In this document: in pieces, positions 6,846 to 16,563 of the stretch
How the letters are laid out: the number at the start of each line of letters is the position of its first letter
Numbering within the stretch: the stretch's first letter is position 1
DNA from: Psychrobacter fozii
Lineage (GTDB): Bacteria; Pseudomonadota; Gammaproteobacteria; Pseudomonadales; Moraxellaceae
Direction of reading: 5' to 3'
Length of the DNA stretch: 64,000 bases
Assembly (NCBI RefSeq): GCF_003217155.1
Contig: NZ_QJSU01000010.1
Coordinates: forward strand, 1 to 64,000
Made by a program: the position numbers and the translations under genes
Notes under the pieces: model-generated
What the model was told of the DNA's origin: nothing
Database searches by the model: none
What the model saw: the letters and a program-made list of their open reading frames with translations, nothing else

Positions 6846-8555
6846 ATGCTTTCTCTTGCCACTCGTCTAATTCCCGCTTGGTTGCGTCAATACAAGCTAT
6901 CTGCGCTGCCGACTGATGTCATCGCAGGATTGGTCGTTGGTGTGCTCGTGATTCCGCAAAGCTTAGGTTATGCGGTGCTAGCAGGTCTGCCACCTGTATA
7001 TGGCCTATACGCCGCTATCGTACCCGTCATGGTCTATGCATGGATAGGCTCGAGTAATATTCAAGCAGTGGGGCCTGTCGCTATCACTGCGATTATGACC
7101 GCCAGTAGTCTGCATCCTTATGCAGCAGAAGGCGCTCAACAGTATGTATTGATGGCCAGCTTGTTATCATTGATGGTTGGGGCGATGTTATCGTTAGCTG
7201 GGTGGCTAAAGCTTGGCTGGATCATGCAGTTTATCAGTCGCGGGGTTTCTGCTGGTTTTATCAGTGGTGCCGCGGTACTTATCTTTATCAGTCAGCTGAA
7301 ATACCTAACGGCTATTCCCATAGCAGGAAATGGCTTATTCGGTTATTTGTCCAGTATGCAACTGTATGCCCGCCAGCTACATCCGCTCACCTTACTCATT
7401 GGTGTGATCGCTTTTGCGCTGTTGGTTGCCAATCGTTACGGCAGTCAATGGGTATGGCAATCTTGGTTGCCCTCTATCTATGCTAAATGGGCAGAGCGCT
7501 TATTTCCGCTTATTCTGCTCGGCATTGCGATTGTCATGAGTATGAGCTTACATTGGACCACAAACGGTGTGGCAACGATTGGTAGTATTCCGCAAGGGCT
7601 ACCGACCTTTACCTTTCCCTATGTACCCAACTTCGATGTCGCCCTCAACCTATTACCTAGCGCGGGGCTAATGGCGCTGATTGTATTTGTCTCAAGCAGC
7701 TCAGTCGCTAGCAATTATGCCCGTCTGCGCGGTGAGAGCTTCAATGCCAACCGCGAGCTGACTGGACTCGGGTTTGCCAATATTGCTGGTGGTTTCTTTC
7801 AAAGCTTTGCAGTCGCTGGTGGATTTTCTCGTACTGCTATCAATGCTGACTCAGGCGCCAAAACGCCTGTTGCCAGTTTGGTAACGGTGATGGTGATGAT
7901 TGCAGCTTTGATTGCTTTTGGCAACGCACTAGCGCCACTGCCCTATGCGATACTAGGCGCAACCATCATGGCCTCTATTATCAGCCTCATTGATATCACG
8001 ACATTGAAGTCAGCATGGCAACGAGACCGCTTAGATGCGGCCAGCTTTATGGCGGCATTTGTAGGAGTACTGATATTTGGGCTAAATACGGGCTTGGTTA
8101 TTGGTCTTATGGTGTCGTTTGCTAGCCTGATTTGGCAATCGAGCAAACCGCATGTGGCAATCGTCGGACAGCTCGCCGGCACGGGACACTTTCGCAATAT
8201 CAATCGTCATGACGTGCTGACGTTTAGTCACTTGTTGATGCTACGTATCGATGAAAGCTTATTTTTTGGTAATAGTGAATCCGTTCATCGCCGAGTGATA
8301 CATGCCACCCAACGATACCCGCAAGCGTACGAGATTGTTCTTATTATGTCAGCCGTAAATCACATTGATTTGACTGGACAAGAGATGCTCATCAGCTTAA
8401 ATAAAGAGCTGCTGATTCAAGATAAACACTTAAATTTTAGCTTTATTAAAGGGCCTGTCATGGATATCATTGAAAATACCCCTGTGATCACCGACCTCTC
8501 AGGACACGTTTATTTAAGTACAATGGATGCAGTAGATGCGCTAAAGGATATATGA
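6846..8555 (+). CDS. SulP-family anion transporter with STAS domain
   Basis: A 569-residue inner-membrane protein. The N-terminal two thirds carry about 10-14 hydrophobic segments with the SulP signature region GVLVIPQSLGYAVLAGLPPV near residues 31-52. A cytoplasmic STAS domain starts at about residue 450 (LLMLRIDESLFFGN). SulP carriers move sulfate, bicarbonate or other anions. Because the gene sits 72 nt behind a BigR-like regulator and before two DUF442 genes, I infer a role in moving sulfate or sulfite made by sulfide oxidation. Direction and substrate are not shown by sequence. Confidence 0.88.
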   Translation: MLSLATRLIPAWLRQYKLSALPTDVIAGLVVGVLVIPQSLGYAVLAGLPPVYGLYAAIVPVMVYAWIGSSNIQAVGPVAITAIMTASSLHPYAAEGAQQYVLMASLLSLMVGAMLSLAGWLKLGWIMQFISRGVSAGFISGAAVLIFISQLKYLTAIPIAGNGLFGYLSSMQLYARQLHPLTLLIGVIAFALLVANRYGSQWVWQSWLPSIYAKWAERLFPLILLGIAIVMSMSLHWTTNGVATIGSIPQGLPTFTFPYVPNFDVALNLLPSAGLMALIVFVSSSSVASNYARLRGESFNANRELTGLGFANIAGGFFQSFAVAGGFSRTAINADSGAKTPVASLVTVMVMIAALIAFGNALAPLPYAILGATIMASIISLIDITTLKSAWQRDRLDAASFMAAFVGVLIFGLNTGLVIGLMVSFASLIWQSSKPHVAIVGQLAGTGHFRNINRHDVLTFSHLLMLRIDESLFFGNSESVHRRVIHATQRYPQAYEIVLIMSAVNHIDLTGQEMLISLNKELLIQDKHLNFSFIKGPVMDIIENTPVITDLSGHVYLSTMDAVDALKDI

Positions 8556-8717
8556 ACCAACGCTTATAGACTAAATCAATGACCATTATTGTCTGTGGCA
8601 AGATATAGCTATGATAAAAGCTGTGTTATGCTAGTCATCAAACATACTATAGAGAAACGGCATCTAGCCATACCTCTATCTTCAAATGCCTTTTTATATC
8701 CGTAACCGAAGCGACTT

Positions 8718-9044
8718 ATGACCGATAACATCACTATTTATAAGCAAATCTATCCAAGCCAATGTCTCAAAATTGCTGAACTTGGCTACCGCTCTGTGCT
8801 CAATATTCGTCCTGATGCTGAGACAGAAACGCAGCCGAATAGCTGTGACTTTGCCAGTGCAACTGCAAACGCAAATTTGACCTATCATCACCTACCATTT
8901 GATGATGAGCGCTTAAGCATGCTGACTGTCGAACAGTTTGCTGATTTTTATCACTCTATGCCCAAACCTATACTTATGTTCTGTGGTACTGGTGCACGCG
9001 CTAAACTGCTTTATCAAAGTGCCTTAATGCAAGGTCTGCTATAA
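8718..9044 (+). CDS. DUF442 phosphatase/sulfurtransferase-like protein (first copy)
   Basis: A 108-residue small protein of the DUF442 (beta-lactamase hydrolase-like) family, which has the dual-specificity phosphatase fold. The catalytic loop reads FCGTGAR, with Cys89 and Arg94 in a C-x4-R arrangement. N-terminal landmarks IYPSQCLKIAELGYRSVLNIRP match the second copy at 9200. In Blh and CstB proteins such a domain acts with persulfide dioxygenase as a sulfurtransferase. The loop Gly in place of the usual Arg after Cys89 distinguishes it from its neighbour. Confidence 0.78.
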   Translation: MTDNITIYKQIYPSQCLKIAELGYRSVLNIRPDAETETQPNSCDFASATANANLTYHHLPFDDERLSMLTVEQFADFYHSMPKPILMFCGTGARAKLLYQSALMQGLL

Positions 9045-9199
9045 AATTATTAAATTTATAAAAACTGATGCATTTATAAAGACTGTTACGATGTTTACAT
9101 AGCTCATCTTTAGAATTTTGCGCATTCAGCTTAGGCTTAGTACAGTCATTAAAGACCAAACACGTCACTCTCTCATATAAAAAATAACAAGGAGCTCCC

Positions 9200-9532
9200 A
9201 TGAGCCATCAAGTTAGCTTTACTGGACAAATCACCCCTGATCAAGTACCGATGATTGCCGAAAACGGCTTCAAAACCATCATTAACAACCGTCCAGATGG
9301 TGAAGAACCAAATCAACCGACCAGCGCTGATATTGAAGCCGCTGCGAAAGAAGCAGGACTTGCTTATAAAGAGATTTCTTTTGCTGGTAACGAGCTAAAT
9401 CAAACTCACGTCGAAACGTTTGCTGACTTTTTTAATCAAGCTGAACAGCCAATGCTGATATTCTGCCGTACCGGTAACCGCTCAAACGGTATCTATGAAG
9501 CAGCCAAGCAAATGGATTTGTTAGACGACTAA
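9200..9532 (+). CDS. DUF442 phosphatase/sulfurtransferase-like protein (second copy)
   Basis: A 110-residue paralogue of the preceding gene, with the canonical loop FCRTGNRS (Cys89, Arg94, same numbering as the first copy). The N-terminus (VSFTGQITPDQVPMIAENGF) is the standard TIGR01244-type opening. A strong AAGGAG site precedes the ATG. It is separated from the first copy by 155 nt and followed by a terminator, closing the sulfide locus. The pair probably arose by duplication; identity looks modest, so it is not recent. Confidence 0.83.
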   Translation: MSHQVSFTGQITPDQVPMIAENGFKTIINNRPDGEEPNQPTSADIEAAAKEAGLAYKEISFAGNELNQTHVETFADFFNQAEQPMLIFCRTGNRSNGIYEAAKQMDLLDD

Positions 9533-9579
9533 TTCGTTGATTGATGAATTATGACAATCGTCACAGACCATTAATAATT

Positions 9580-9611
9580 GCGCCCGTCCAACATTTGGAT
9601 GGGCGTTTTCT
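9580..9611 (+). terminator. Rho-independent terminator closing the sulfide locus
   Basis: CGCCCGTCCAA (9581-9591) pairs fully, apart from one G-T, with TTGGATGGGCG (9595-9605) around a CAT loop, then TTTTC. Confidence 0.85.
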
Positions 9612-9734
9612 GTTAGAGCTATCGCTAATAATGAACTTGCTATTACGTGCATACTAATAGAATATCGTACTGATGAACATTTAACACTCAGCACATAATC
9701 AAACTCTATTTGTGAAACTTGATAGGACATCATT

Positions 9735-10490
9735 ATGAAACATTCACAAGAACCTCTACTCATTATCGGTAATAAAAACTATTCGTCATGGTCATTGCGT
9801 GCTTGGTTATTGCTAAAGGCATTCGACATTGATTTCGATGAACAGCTGATTGAGTTGCTTCATCCGTCATCTAAAAAAATTCTTGACGAGCACGCGCCAA
9901 CGGGAAAGGTGCCCGTTTTAGTATATGGTCAAGGTGATGATAAGGTGACGGTATGGGATACTTTAGCGATTGCCATTCATGCCAATGATTACCTGACAGA
10001 TATAGATATTTGGACGGGGTTGAGCAAATCTGACGCTGACACTACTGATGATAATAGCCACAGAATAAATAGCGTCTATTGCCAGAGTATCGTTGCTGAA
10101 ATGCATTCAGGACTGATGGGTATTCGTAGTGAAATGCCGATGAATATCAGAGCCACTGCGAACATACAGCCAAGTGGTGAATGTTTGAGTGATATCGCCC
10201 GTATAGAAGATATCTTTGCGGATTGTTTAAAATCTCGCTCAACAGACAGCTATCTGTTTGGTCAATTTACGGCTGCCGATGCGTTTTTTGCCCCTGTGAT
10301 TCTACGCTTGCAAACTTATGCGGATGCCTCAGGCATAAAGTTACAACCGATGACCAAGCAGTACTGTGATGCAATGCTAAACAACCCTCATATACAAACT
10401 TGGCGAAATGCTGCGCTTACAGAAACTCGTATCATTGAAGAAGACGAAGCGGGCCAGATAGTCTCATTGGTTGGCGCATTGGCGGAGTAA
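9735..10490 (+). CDS. Glutathione S-transferase family protein
   Basis: A 251-residue cytosolic protein with an N-terminal thioredoxin-like GST domain. The opening LLIIGNKNYSSWSLRAWLLL carries the catalytic Ser/Tyr region, and TGKVPVLV is the cis-Pro loop. A helical C-terminal domain contains FGQFTAADAFFAPVILR. It belongs to the bacterial GST group with the NKNYSSWSLR signature. Substrate is unknown; detoxification or conjugation of electrophiles is the usual role. An AGGA site lies before the ATG, and a hairpin terminator follows. Confidence 0.88.
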   Translation: MKHSQEPLLIIGNKNYSSWSLRAWLLLKAFDIDFDEQLIELLHPSSKKILDEHAPTGKVPVLVYGQGDDKVTVWDTLAIAIHANDYLTDIDIWTGLSKSDADTTDDNSHRINSVYCQSIVAEMHSGLMGIRSEMPMNIRATANIQPSGECLSDIARIEDIFADCLKSRSTDSYLFGQFTAADAFFAPVILRLQTYADASGIKLQPMTKQYCDAMLNNPHIQTWRNAALTETRIIEEDEAGQIVSLVGALAE

Positions 10491-10586
10491 AACTGAATCC
10501 AACCCACATCAAACTTTGGGTGAAAGGTTTACTAAATTTTTAATAACACTTAAGATGATAGAGACACAAGGAATGTGATCTATTTA

Positions 10587-10611
10587 AAAAGCCATTTTAA
10601 TATGGCTTTTA
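10587..10611 (+). terminator. Hairpin terminator between the GST and symporter genes
   Basis: AAAAGCCAT (10587-10595) pairs with ATGGCTTTT (10602-10610). It ends the GST transcript or attenuates the next gene, whose ATG is 20 nt away. The sequence CAAGGAATGT occurs on both sides of it (10567 and 10618). Confidence 0.7.
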
Positions 10612-10630
10612 ATTCAACAAGGAATGTTTT

Positions 10631-11491
10631 ATGAGCGGTACTGCTCTGGCTTTACTCCCACTGGCTCTCGCCTACATTATGTTTACCTTAGGAACAGGGC
10701 TAAAACCCAGTGACTTTAAGGTTATCGTCAATTACCCCAAAGCTTTTTTTGTAGGCCTCGTCAATCAAGTTATTTTCGTGCCTTTGATTGCTTTGGCAGT
10801 CATCCTAGTAATGGCACCACCACCAGAAATTGCTTTTGGTATTATGCTGATTAGCTTTTGCCCCGGCGGCGTCACGAGCAACATGCTCACCTACTATGCC
10901 AAAGGTAATGTCGCACTGTCAGTCGCCCTCACTGGCGTGGTCAGCCTACTATCTGTCATTACCTTGCCTATTTTAATCACCTTAGCGTTTAACCACTTTA
11001 TGCAAGACCAAACGGGCTCTATTAGCGCGTTAAAGATTGGCGCTGTCATGTTTCTCTTAACGACGTTACCGGTTACCCTCGGTATGCTAGCTCGCTATAA
11101 GTTCACCGATTTTATGGTACGTAGAAGCAGTATTCTAAATGGCTTGGCCAGTATCTTCTTTGTGTTAATAGTCTTCGCTGCCATCGCTTCTAACTGGGAG
11201 CTGCTAAAGTCACAGTTGACATCAATGGGGCTTGAGCTTGTTCTTATTATTATGGCTTTATTTATATTTAGTATTTTGACCTCTAAATTATTAAAGCTGA
11301 GCTGGTTTGATACCAAAACCATCTCAATAGAGACGAGCATTCAGAACAGTACGACTGCGATTACTTTAGCACCTATCATTATGGGAACAGCTGTTGGCTT
11401 GCCTGCCATCGCTTTACCTGCGGCGGTATATGGTGTGCTGATGTATGTGATTGCGCTACCAGTTATTGCGTTGATTCGGAATAAGAACTGA
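10631..11491 (+). CDS. Bile acid:sodium symporter (BASS) family transporter
   Basis: A 286-residue inner-membrane protein with eight to ten hydrophobic helices. The conserved segment FCPGGVTSNMLTYYAKGNVALSV (about residues 77-99) contains the helix-breaking sodium-site region of the BASS family (PF01758), and the second half has ETSIQNSTTAITLA as the matching broken helix. BASS carriers move organic anions such as bile acids, pantoate or other acids with sodium. The bacterial substrate here cannot be deduced. An AGGA ribosome site is present. A bidirectional terminator follows. Confidence 0.87.
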   Translation: MSGTALALLPLALAYIMFTLGTGLKPSDFKVIVNYPKAFFVGLVNQVIFVPLIALAVILVMAPPPEIAFGIMLISFCPGGVTSNMLTYYAKGNVALSVALTGVVSLLSVITLPILITLAFNHFMQDQTGSISALKIGAVMFLLTTLPVTLGMLARYKFTDFMVRRSSILNGLASIFFVLIVFAAIASNWELLKSQLTSMGLELVLIIMALFIFSILTSKLLKLSWFDTKTISIETSIQNSTTAITLAPIIMGTAVGLPAIALPAAVYGVLMYVIALPVIALIRNKN

Positions 11492-11504
11492 TTTTAGTAA
11501 ACAT

Positions 11505-11535
11505 AAAAAAACCACCTCAAAAGAGGTGGCTTCTT
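11505..11535. terminator. Bidirectional terminator between the symporter gene and ahpF
   Basis: CCACCTC (11512-11518) pairs with GAGGTGG (11523-11529), extended by AA/TT, with an A7 run on the left for the minus strand. Confidence 0.85.
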
Positions 11536-11574
11536 ACACTAACATTAGCACTTTACGGTTTGGATCTGAACAGC

Positions 11575-13152
11575 TTATTGCATGACTAAATATTCAAATG
11601 CTGATAATGCTGCTTTACTACCCTCACCCATCGCAATGTTGATCTGTTTAAAAGGAACAGTCGTGACATCACCACAAGCAAAGATACCTTTGCGATCCGT
11701 ACGGCAACGCTCATCAATCTCAATCTCACCAAAACGATTTAAATCAACAAAACCTTTGATAAATCCAGTATTCGGTACTAGGCCAATTTGTACAAACACT
11801 GCTGCCAAATCTAATTCTTTGGTGTCACCCGAATTACGGTCTTCATACACAATAGAGCTAACTTTACCGTCTGTGGCTTTGATCTCTTTGGTCGCCGCGC
11901 TGGTAATGATGTCAATATTGGCTTTTTCTTTGGCTTTATTGATTAACACCTGATCCGCTTTTAAATCATCAGCAAACTCAAATACCGTGACATGTTTTAC
12001 GATACCTGATAAATCAATCGCGGCTTCAATACCAGAGTTACCACCGCCAACGACCGATACATCTTTACCTTTGAAGAAAGGTCCATCACAGTGAGCACAG
12101 AACGCCACGCCTTTACCGATGTTCTCATCTTCGCCCGGTACGCCAAGCTTACGCCATTGAGCACCTGTCGCTAGGATAATACTACGAGTCTCAAACATCT
12201 CACCAGTATTCAGATGGATACGGTAGTTCTCATCTTCAGTTTCACTGATTTCTTTCACGCTCACGTGTTCTTTTAGCGTGATGTTGTATTCGTGCAGATG
12301 CTTAACAAAGTTGTTTGATAAGTCCGTACCGTTCGTTAATGGTACTGAAATCAAGTTTTCGATGTCTTGCGTGTCTTTGACCTGACCACCGATACGATCA
12401 GCAACCATAGTTACTTTTAGGCCTTTACGAGCGGTGTAAATCGCAGCTGCCACTCCTGCAGGACCTGCACCAATGATGGTCACGTCTTGCTGCTCTAGTT
12501 GATCAGCATCGTCTTCTACTTCTGACAATAAATCAGGGAACTGCTCTTGCAATTTTCCGATCAATTTAGCAGTGTCGATTAGTCCGTTAGCAAACGGCTT
12601 ACCGTTTAAAAATACCGCTGGTACACCTTGGATGTTGTTCGCTTCTACCTGTTCTTGGAACAATGCACCATCGATCATCTCATTGCTGATATCGTCGTTC
12701 AGTAGCGCAAATTGGTTTAACGCTTGGACCACTTCTGGGCAGCTATGGCACGACAGCGATACATAGGTTTGGAACTGTAAGGGCTTATTAAAACGCTTGA
12801 TTAACTTCTGGATACCTTCATCCAATTTTAGCGTATGACCACCCGCTTGTAAGATAGCCAAAATAAGCGAGGTAAATTCATGACCGCCTGGGATACCGCT
12901 AAAGACGATACCTGTATCTGTCAGTGAGCCATCGATATGACTGACTACTTTAAAACTGATTGGGCTTGGTAGACTGTCATCGTTCGCTGTCGCATCAAAA
13001 TTGATTTTATCCGTCGTACCAGCGATTTTAGTCAAAAAATCAATCAACTCTGCACGCTTACTATGCTCGCCGCTACCCAATACAAAAGTAATAGGACGAG
13101 TCATGTTTTCACTGTAGCTCTTAATCGCGTCTAATAAACCTTGATCTATCAT
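11575..13152 (-). CDS. ahpF: Alkyl hydroperoxide reductase subunit F
   Basis: A 525-residue flavoprotein disulfide reductase that transfers electrons from NADH to AhpC. An N-terminal double thioredoxin-fold domain carries CHSC (Cys135 and Cys138). The FAD domain begins with [21 protein letters not shown], the redox site is CAHCDGP (near residue 350), and [13 protein letters not shown] binds NADH. Length equals that of enterobacterial AhpF. An AGAGGA site precedes the ATG. It is on the same strand as ahpC but 890 nt further along, with a small plus-strand gene between, so it probably has its own promoter under OxyR. Confidence 0.96.
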   Translation of the reverse strand: MIDQGLLDAIKSYSENMTRPITFVLGSGEHSKRAELIDFLTKIAGTTDKINFDATANDDSLPSPISFKVVSHIDGSLTDTGIVFSGIPGGHEFTSLILAILQAGGHTLKLDEGIQKLIKRFNKPLQFQTYVSLSCHSCPEVVQALNQFALLNDDISNEMIDGALFQEQVEANNIQGVPAVFLNGKPFANGLIDTAKLIGKLQEQFPDLLSEVEDDADQLEQQDVTIIGAGPAGVAAAIYTARKGLKVTMVADRIGGQVKDTQDIENLISVPLTNGTDLSNNFVKHLHEYNITLKEHVSVKEISETEDENYRIHLNTGEMFETRSIILATGAQWRKLGVPGEDENIGKGVAFCAHCDGPFFKGKDVSVVGGGNSGIEAAIDLSGIVKHVTVFEFADDLKADQVLINKAKEKANIDIITSAATKEIKATDGKVSSIVYEDRNSGDTKELDLAAVFVQIGLVPNTGFIKGFVDLNRFGEIEIDERCRTDRKGIFACGDVTTVPFKQINIAMGEGSKAALSAFEYLVMQ

Positions 13153-13631
13153 GTTTGTTCCTCTTCATTACTGGATATGTAACGGCAACTGTTGTGTTGC
13201 GCGTTCAAATATGGATTATTTAGTATTAATAATGTTGTCTAAAATATTATAGGCAATAAGCTTATGCCCTTTGATGTCTCTATTATCATAGGTTTGGAGG
13301 ATTTGGGCAAGCTGAGAAACTCAAACCTTATGTTTTATAAAACCAATCATAAATCATTATTTAAAATTAAATATTAATCCATATGCAGATTAATTATCAT
13401 AGTATAGAGGTTGTTTTTTCGCTACAATCAAGTAAGGCCGATAAGAAAAATTCTTATTTGTCTCGTAACAGATTGGCTTTTTCATAGGTTTATCATGAGG
13501 CCTCTCTGCTGGTATTAAGCCTTATCAATATTGAGTGAACGTTTTGGCTTAATAAAAATCAAGTCTCAAAATCATAACGACAATGCGCGGATGCTTATTG
13601 TTAGCTTGCGCTTCATAACAAGGATGAACAC
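13153..13631. other. Gap between ahpF and the YdcH-family gene
   Basis: About 480 bp, AT-rich, serving as the shared upstream region of divergent genes. I found no repeat, RNA gene or clear operator. Promoters for both genes must lie here but I cannot place them confidently. Confidence 0.6.
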
Positions 13632-13880
13632 ATGAGAAAGACTGATACTTTGCAAGACAACCGAGATGTTATTACTGAACTTAGGCAAAAAGACAGCCAT
13701 TTTGCCAATATTTTTGATGAACACACTCAGCTTGATCAACAGATTAATCATCTGGAAAAAGATTTGGTAAAGCATGCTAGCCGTGATGAAGAAATAGAAC
13801 AAATGAAGCGGCGAAAGCTGCAACTAAAAGATGAGATTTATAAAATAATCGATAAAAACAAATTACAATCTCATGCTTAA
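13632..13880 (+). CDS. YdcH/DUF465-family small coiled-coil protein
   Basis: An 82-residue charged protein that is almost entirely helical. The pattern HFANIFDEHTQLDQQINHLE followed by EEIEQMKRRKLQLKDEIY is the DUF465 (YdcH) signature, two heptad-rich helices. The function of the family is unknown; some members are linked to growth or stress. It lies between ahpF and ahpC on the opposite strand and ends in a shared terminator. Confidence 0.83.
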   Translation: MRKTDTLQDNRDVITELRQKDSHFANIFDEHTQLDQQINHLEKDLVKHASRDEEIEQMKRRKLQLKDEIYKIIDKNKLQSHA

Positions 13881-13929
13881 TACATCATTTGTGATTGAAC
13901 AGTAAAAATACTGATTAGTAAACGACATA

Positions 13930-13966
13930 AAAAGACCCCATCAACTTATGCTGATGGGGTCTTTGT
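13930..13966. terminator. Bidirectional terminator between the YdcH-family gene and ahpC
   Basis: AAAGACCCCATCA (13931-13943) pairs perfectly with TGATGGGGTCTTT (13952-13964) around an 8-nt loop. Confidence 0.9.
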
Positions 13967-14043
13967 TTATAGCATTGATATAGCCAATAGCTCTATATCT
14001 AACACTGCAAATATCTAAATCATTTGACTGATTGAGCCATTAC

Positions 14044-14610
14044 TTAGATTTTACCAACAAGATCAAGACTTGGTTTTAGCGTTTCTTGACCAGCTTCCCA
14101 AGCTGCTGGGCAAACTTCGCCGTCGTTTTCACGAACGTACTGTGCTGCTTTCACTTTACGTAACATGTCTTTTGCACTACGGCCGATACCGCCAGCATGG
14201 ATTTCAGCAACTTGAATCAAGCCATCTGGATCTACTAAGAACGTACCACGTTCAGCTAGACCAGCTTCTTCGATCATAACGTTGAAGCCACGGGTGATTT
14301 TACCAGTAGGATCGCCGATCATTGGATACTGTACTTTACCGATTGCATCTGAAGAATCATGCCATGCTTTATGCGTGAAATGAGTGTCAGTTGATACTGA
14401 GTATACTTCTACGCCTAGGCCTTTTAGCTCGTCATAATGAGCTGCCATGTCTTCAAGTTCAGTTGGGCAAACAAAAGTAAAATCGGCTGGGTAGAATAAG
14501 AAAATAGCCCAGTTGCCTTTTACGTCTTCTGAAGTGATGGTTTTGAACTCACCGTTTACGTACGCATCTGCTGAAAATTCTGGGATTTCTTGATTGATGA
14601 TAGACGCCAT
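14044..14610 (-). CDS. ahpC: Alkyl hydroperoxide reductase subunit C (2-Cys peroxiredoxin)
   Basis: A 188-residue typical 2-Cys peroxiredoxin. The peroxidatic cysteine is Cys48 in [13 protein letters not shown], and the resolving cysteine is Cys167 in [11 protein letters not shown]. It reduces hydrogen peroxide, organic peroxides and peroxynitrite, and is recycled by AhpF encoded just downstream. AAAGGAG precedes the ATG. It is divergent from oxyR with 316 nt between them, the usual arrangement for OxyR activation of ahpC. Confidence 0.97.
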   Translation of the reverse strand: MASIINQEIPEFSADAYVNGEFKTITSEDVKGNWAIFLFYPADFTFVCPTELEDMAAHYDELKGLGVEVYSVSTDTHFTHKAWHDSSDAIGKVQYPMIGDPTGKITRGFNVMIEEAGLAERGTFLVDPDGLIQVAEIHAGGIGRSAKDMLRKVKAAQYVRENDGEVCPAAWEAGQETLKPSLDLVGKI

Positions 14611-14926
14611 GATTGGCTCCTTTATAGTTAAGTTAATTGGAATTTTTTGGTATGGATGTTTCTGTTAAGCCTTTAGTACTTTGGGCTACCTGACAAACTA
14701 TACGCGAATTCTATCGTTAATCCAGTTAAAAGTTTTTAATGTGATGTTTTGTTTTATTAAACTTGTTAAACTATTATCTCTATTTTTTATCATCAGTGCG
14801 TGATACGTCATTGACTATATAACACATAGATTACATTAAGGTGACACCAAGGTCAGATATCGAACGGATACACCAAATAAGTCACCACAGTGCACCCTGT
14901 TAAAAGCCCATTAATAGAGAGGTTTT
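14611..14926. other. ahpC-oxyR divergent control region
   Basis: A 316-bp region that should hold both promoters and an OxyR site. CTAT occurs at 14698-14701 and 14711-14714, but the spacing does not match the ATAG/CTAT tetranucleotide pattern well, so I do not assign an operator. No other gene or repeat is seen. Confidence 0.5.
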
Positions 14927-15835
14927 ATGATTACTTTACGTCAGCTCGAGTTTGCCTTAGCAGTGGCCAAACACCGTCATTTTAAACGTGCAGCGGAAGA
15001 CTGTAACATCTCTCAGTCTGCGCTGAGCTTGGGTATTGCCGAGTTAGAAAAGCAGTTGGATACACAGATTTTTGAGCGTAACAATAAGCAAGTATTGATT
15101 ACTCCTATTGGCGAGGACATTCTAACGCGGGCGCAGCGAGTATTTTCTGAAGTTAGTGATTTGACCACACGTGCCCACAGCCATCAATCGCCGCTTGCAT
15201 ATCCGATGACCGTCGGCATCATTCCAACGATTGCGCCATACTTGCTACCGAAAGTATTGCCTGCCCTGCGAGCTCACCATCCAGAGTTTCGCATGACCAT
15301 CGTTGAGCAACAGACAGAGCGCTTGCTAGAGCAAGTACGTTACGGTCATATCGATACTGCTATTATTGCACTGCCTTATGCGGTAGATGGACTACATAGC
15401 TTTGAGTTTTGGAGCGAAGACTTTTTTGCTGTATTCCCAAAAGAAGACGTGCATGCCAAGCTTGAAACCATCAATGCAGATGAGCTAGCAACTGCCAATC
15501 TCATGCTGCTGGGCGAAGGGCACTGCTTAACCGATCAGACGCTTTCTGTCTGTCATTTTGATCGTGCACAGATGAAATCAAGCTTTTCAGATGCCAGCTT
15601 GAACACACTTATTCAAATGGCGCTTGCCAATATGGGCACAACGTTAGTACCAGAGATGGCATTAGATCAACTTCATCTACAAAACCAAAATGCCGTTGCG
15701 GTACCATTAGCTGAGCAAGGCCCTCATCGCCATATTGCCTTTGTCACCCGTCTGAATTACGCTCGTGTCGATGATGTCAATCTGCTTGGCAAAGTATTCA
15801 AGCAAGCTTTTGAAGATGCGGCCAATAAAGCATAA
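14927..15835 (+). CDS. oxyR: Hydrogen peroxide-sensing LysR-type regulator OxyR
   Basis: A 302-residue LysR-family activator. The helix-turn-helix covers about residues 18-38 (FKRAAEDCNISQSALSLGI). The sensor motif GHCLTDQTLSVC has Cys200 and Cys209, nine residues apart as in Cys199/Cys208 of E. coli OxyR, which form the activating disulfide. This and the adjacent divergent ahpC make the assignment firm. Oxidised OxyR should activate ahpC and ahpF. The HD-domain gene follows after 17 nt and is probably co-transcribed. Confidence 0.96.
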   Translation: MITLRQLEFALAVAKHRHFKRAAEDCNISQSALSLGIAELEKQLDTQIFERNNKQVLITPIGEDILTRAQRVFSEVSDLTTRAHSHQSPLAYPMTVGIIPTIAPYLLPKVLPALRAHHPEFRMTIVEQQTERLLEQVRYGHIDTAIIALPYAVDGLHSFEFWSEDFFAVFPKEDVHAKLETINADELATANLMLLGEGHCLTDQTLSVCHFDRAQMKSSFSDASLNTLIQMALANMGTTLVPEMALDQLHLQNQNAVAVPLAEQGPHRHIAFVTRLNYARVDDVNLLGKVFKQAFEDAANKA

Positions 15836-15852
15836 ATGGTAGGTTATAAAAG

Positions 15853-16563
15853 ATGAATATGAACGAGTTGTCGCAAATGAACACTGAGCTAGGCAATCGT
15901 TTCTATGTTCATCTATCTGCTATTAATAGTCATGTCACGCCAAAAGAAGCACAAGCACTCTGGCAAGATATCGCTGTGCGTTATAACGAAGAACAACGCG
16001 CTTATCATACCCTGCACCATATTCAGCAGTTATTTGGACAGTTCGAACAAATTAAGCGCCATCTTAATGAGCCAAACATTATCGCATTGGCAATGTATTA
16101 TCATGATGTGATATATGAGTCAACACGCTCGGACAATGAGCTAAAAAGTGCAGAATTTGCAGTAGAGGTGTTAGGGCATTATTTAGACGCTGACCAATGC
16201 CAACATATATATGCCCTAATTATGATGACTGCTATCCATGAAATTGACGAGTTTGATGAATGGTCAGATATAGCTAAAGAGAAAAACAGCTATAGCGATG
16301 CAGCGTATTTATTAGATATGGATTTAAGTATTTTGGGTGCCTCGTGGCTGATGTATGAGAAATACGCCAAAGCAGTACGCCAAGAGTATCTTCATGTTCC
16401 GATGGCAGATTACTGCGCCGGACGAATGGCCGTCTTAAAAGGATTGTTAGCACATCCCAAGCTCTATCTGACTGAATACTACTATGATCAGTTAGAAGCG
16501 CAAGCTCGGGATAATATCAAGCGCGAGATTAATTCGCTACTTCACTCGCAGCTTAACGAATAG
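15853..16563 (+). CDS. HD-superfamily metal-dependent phosphohydrolase, predicted
   Basis: A 236-residue cytosolic protein of the COG4339 type. Metal-binding motifs are YHTLHHI (about residues 52-58) and the HD pair in AMYYHDVIYE (about 77-86), with later acidic helices. Members of this group are uncharacterised hydrolases, possibly acting on nucleotides or other phosphate esters. It directly follows oxyR and its 3' end overlaps the convergent methyltransferase gene by 27 nt. Confidence 0.83.
   Translation: MNMNELSQMNTELGNRFYVHLSAINSHVTPKEAQALWQDIAVRYNEEQRAYHTLHHIQQLFGQFEQIKRHLNEPNIIALAMYYHDVIYESTRSDNELKSAEFAVEVLGHYLDADQCQHIYALIMMTAIHEIDEFDEWSDIAKEKNSYSDAAYLLDMDLSILGASWLMYEKYAKAVRQEYLHVPMADYCAGRMAVLKGLLAHPKLYLTEYYYDQLEAQARDNIKREINSLLHSQLNE

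Noticed and set aside
14698..14714. OxyR operator upstream of ahpC
   Set aside because: Two CTAT tetranucleotides are present but their spacing and the missing ATAG halves do not fit the known OxyR pattern.
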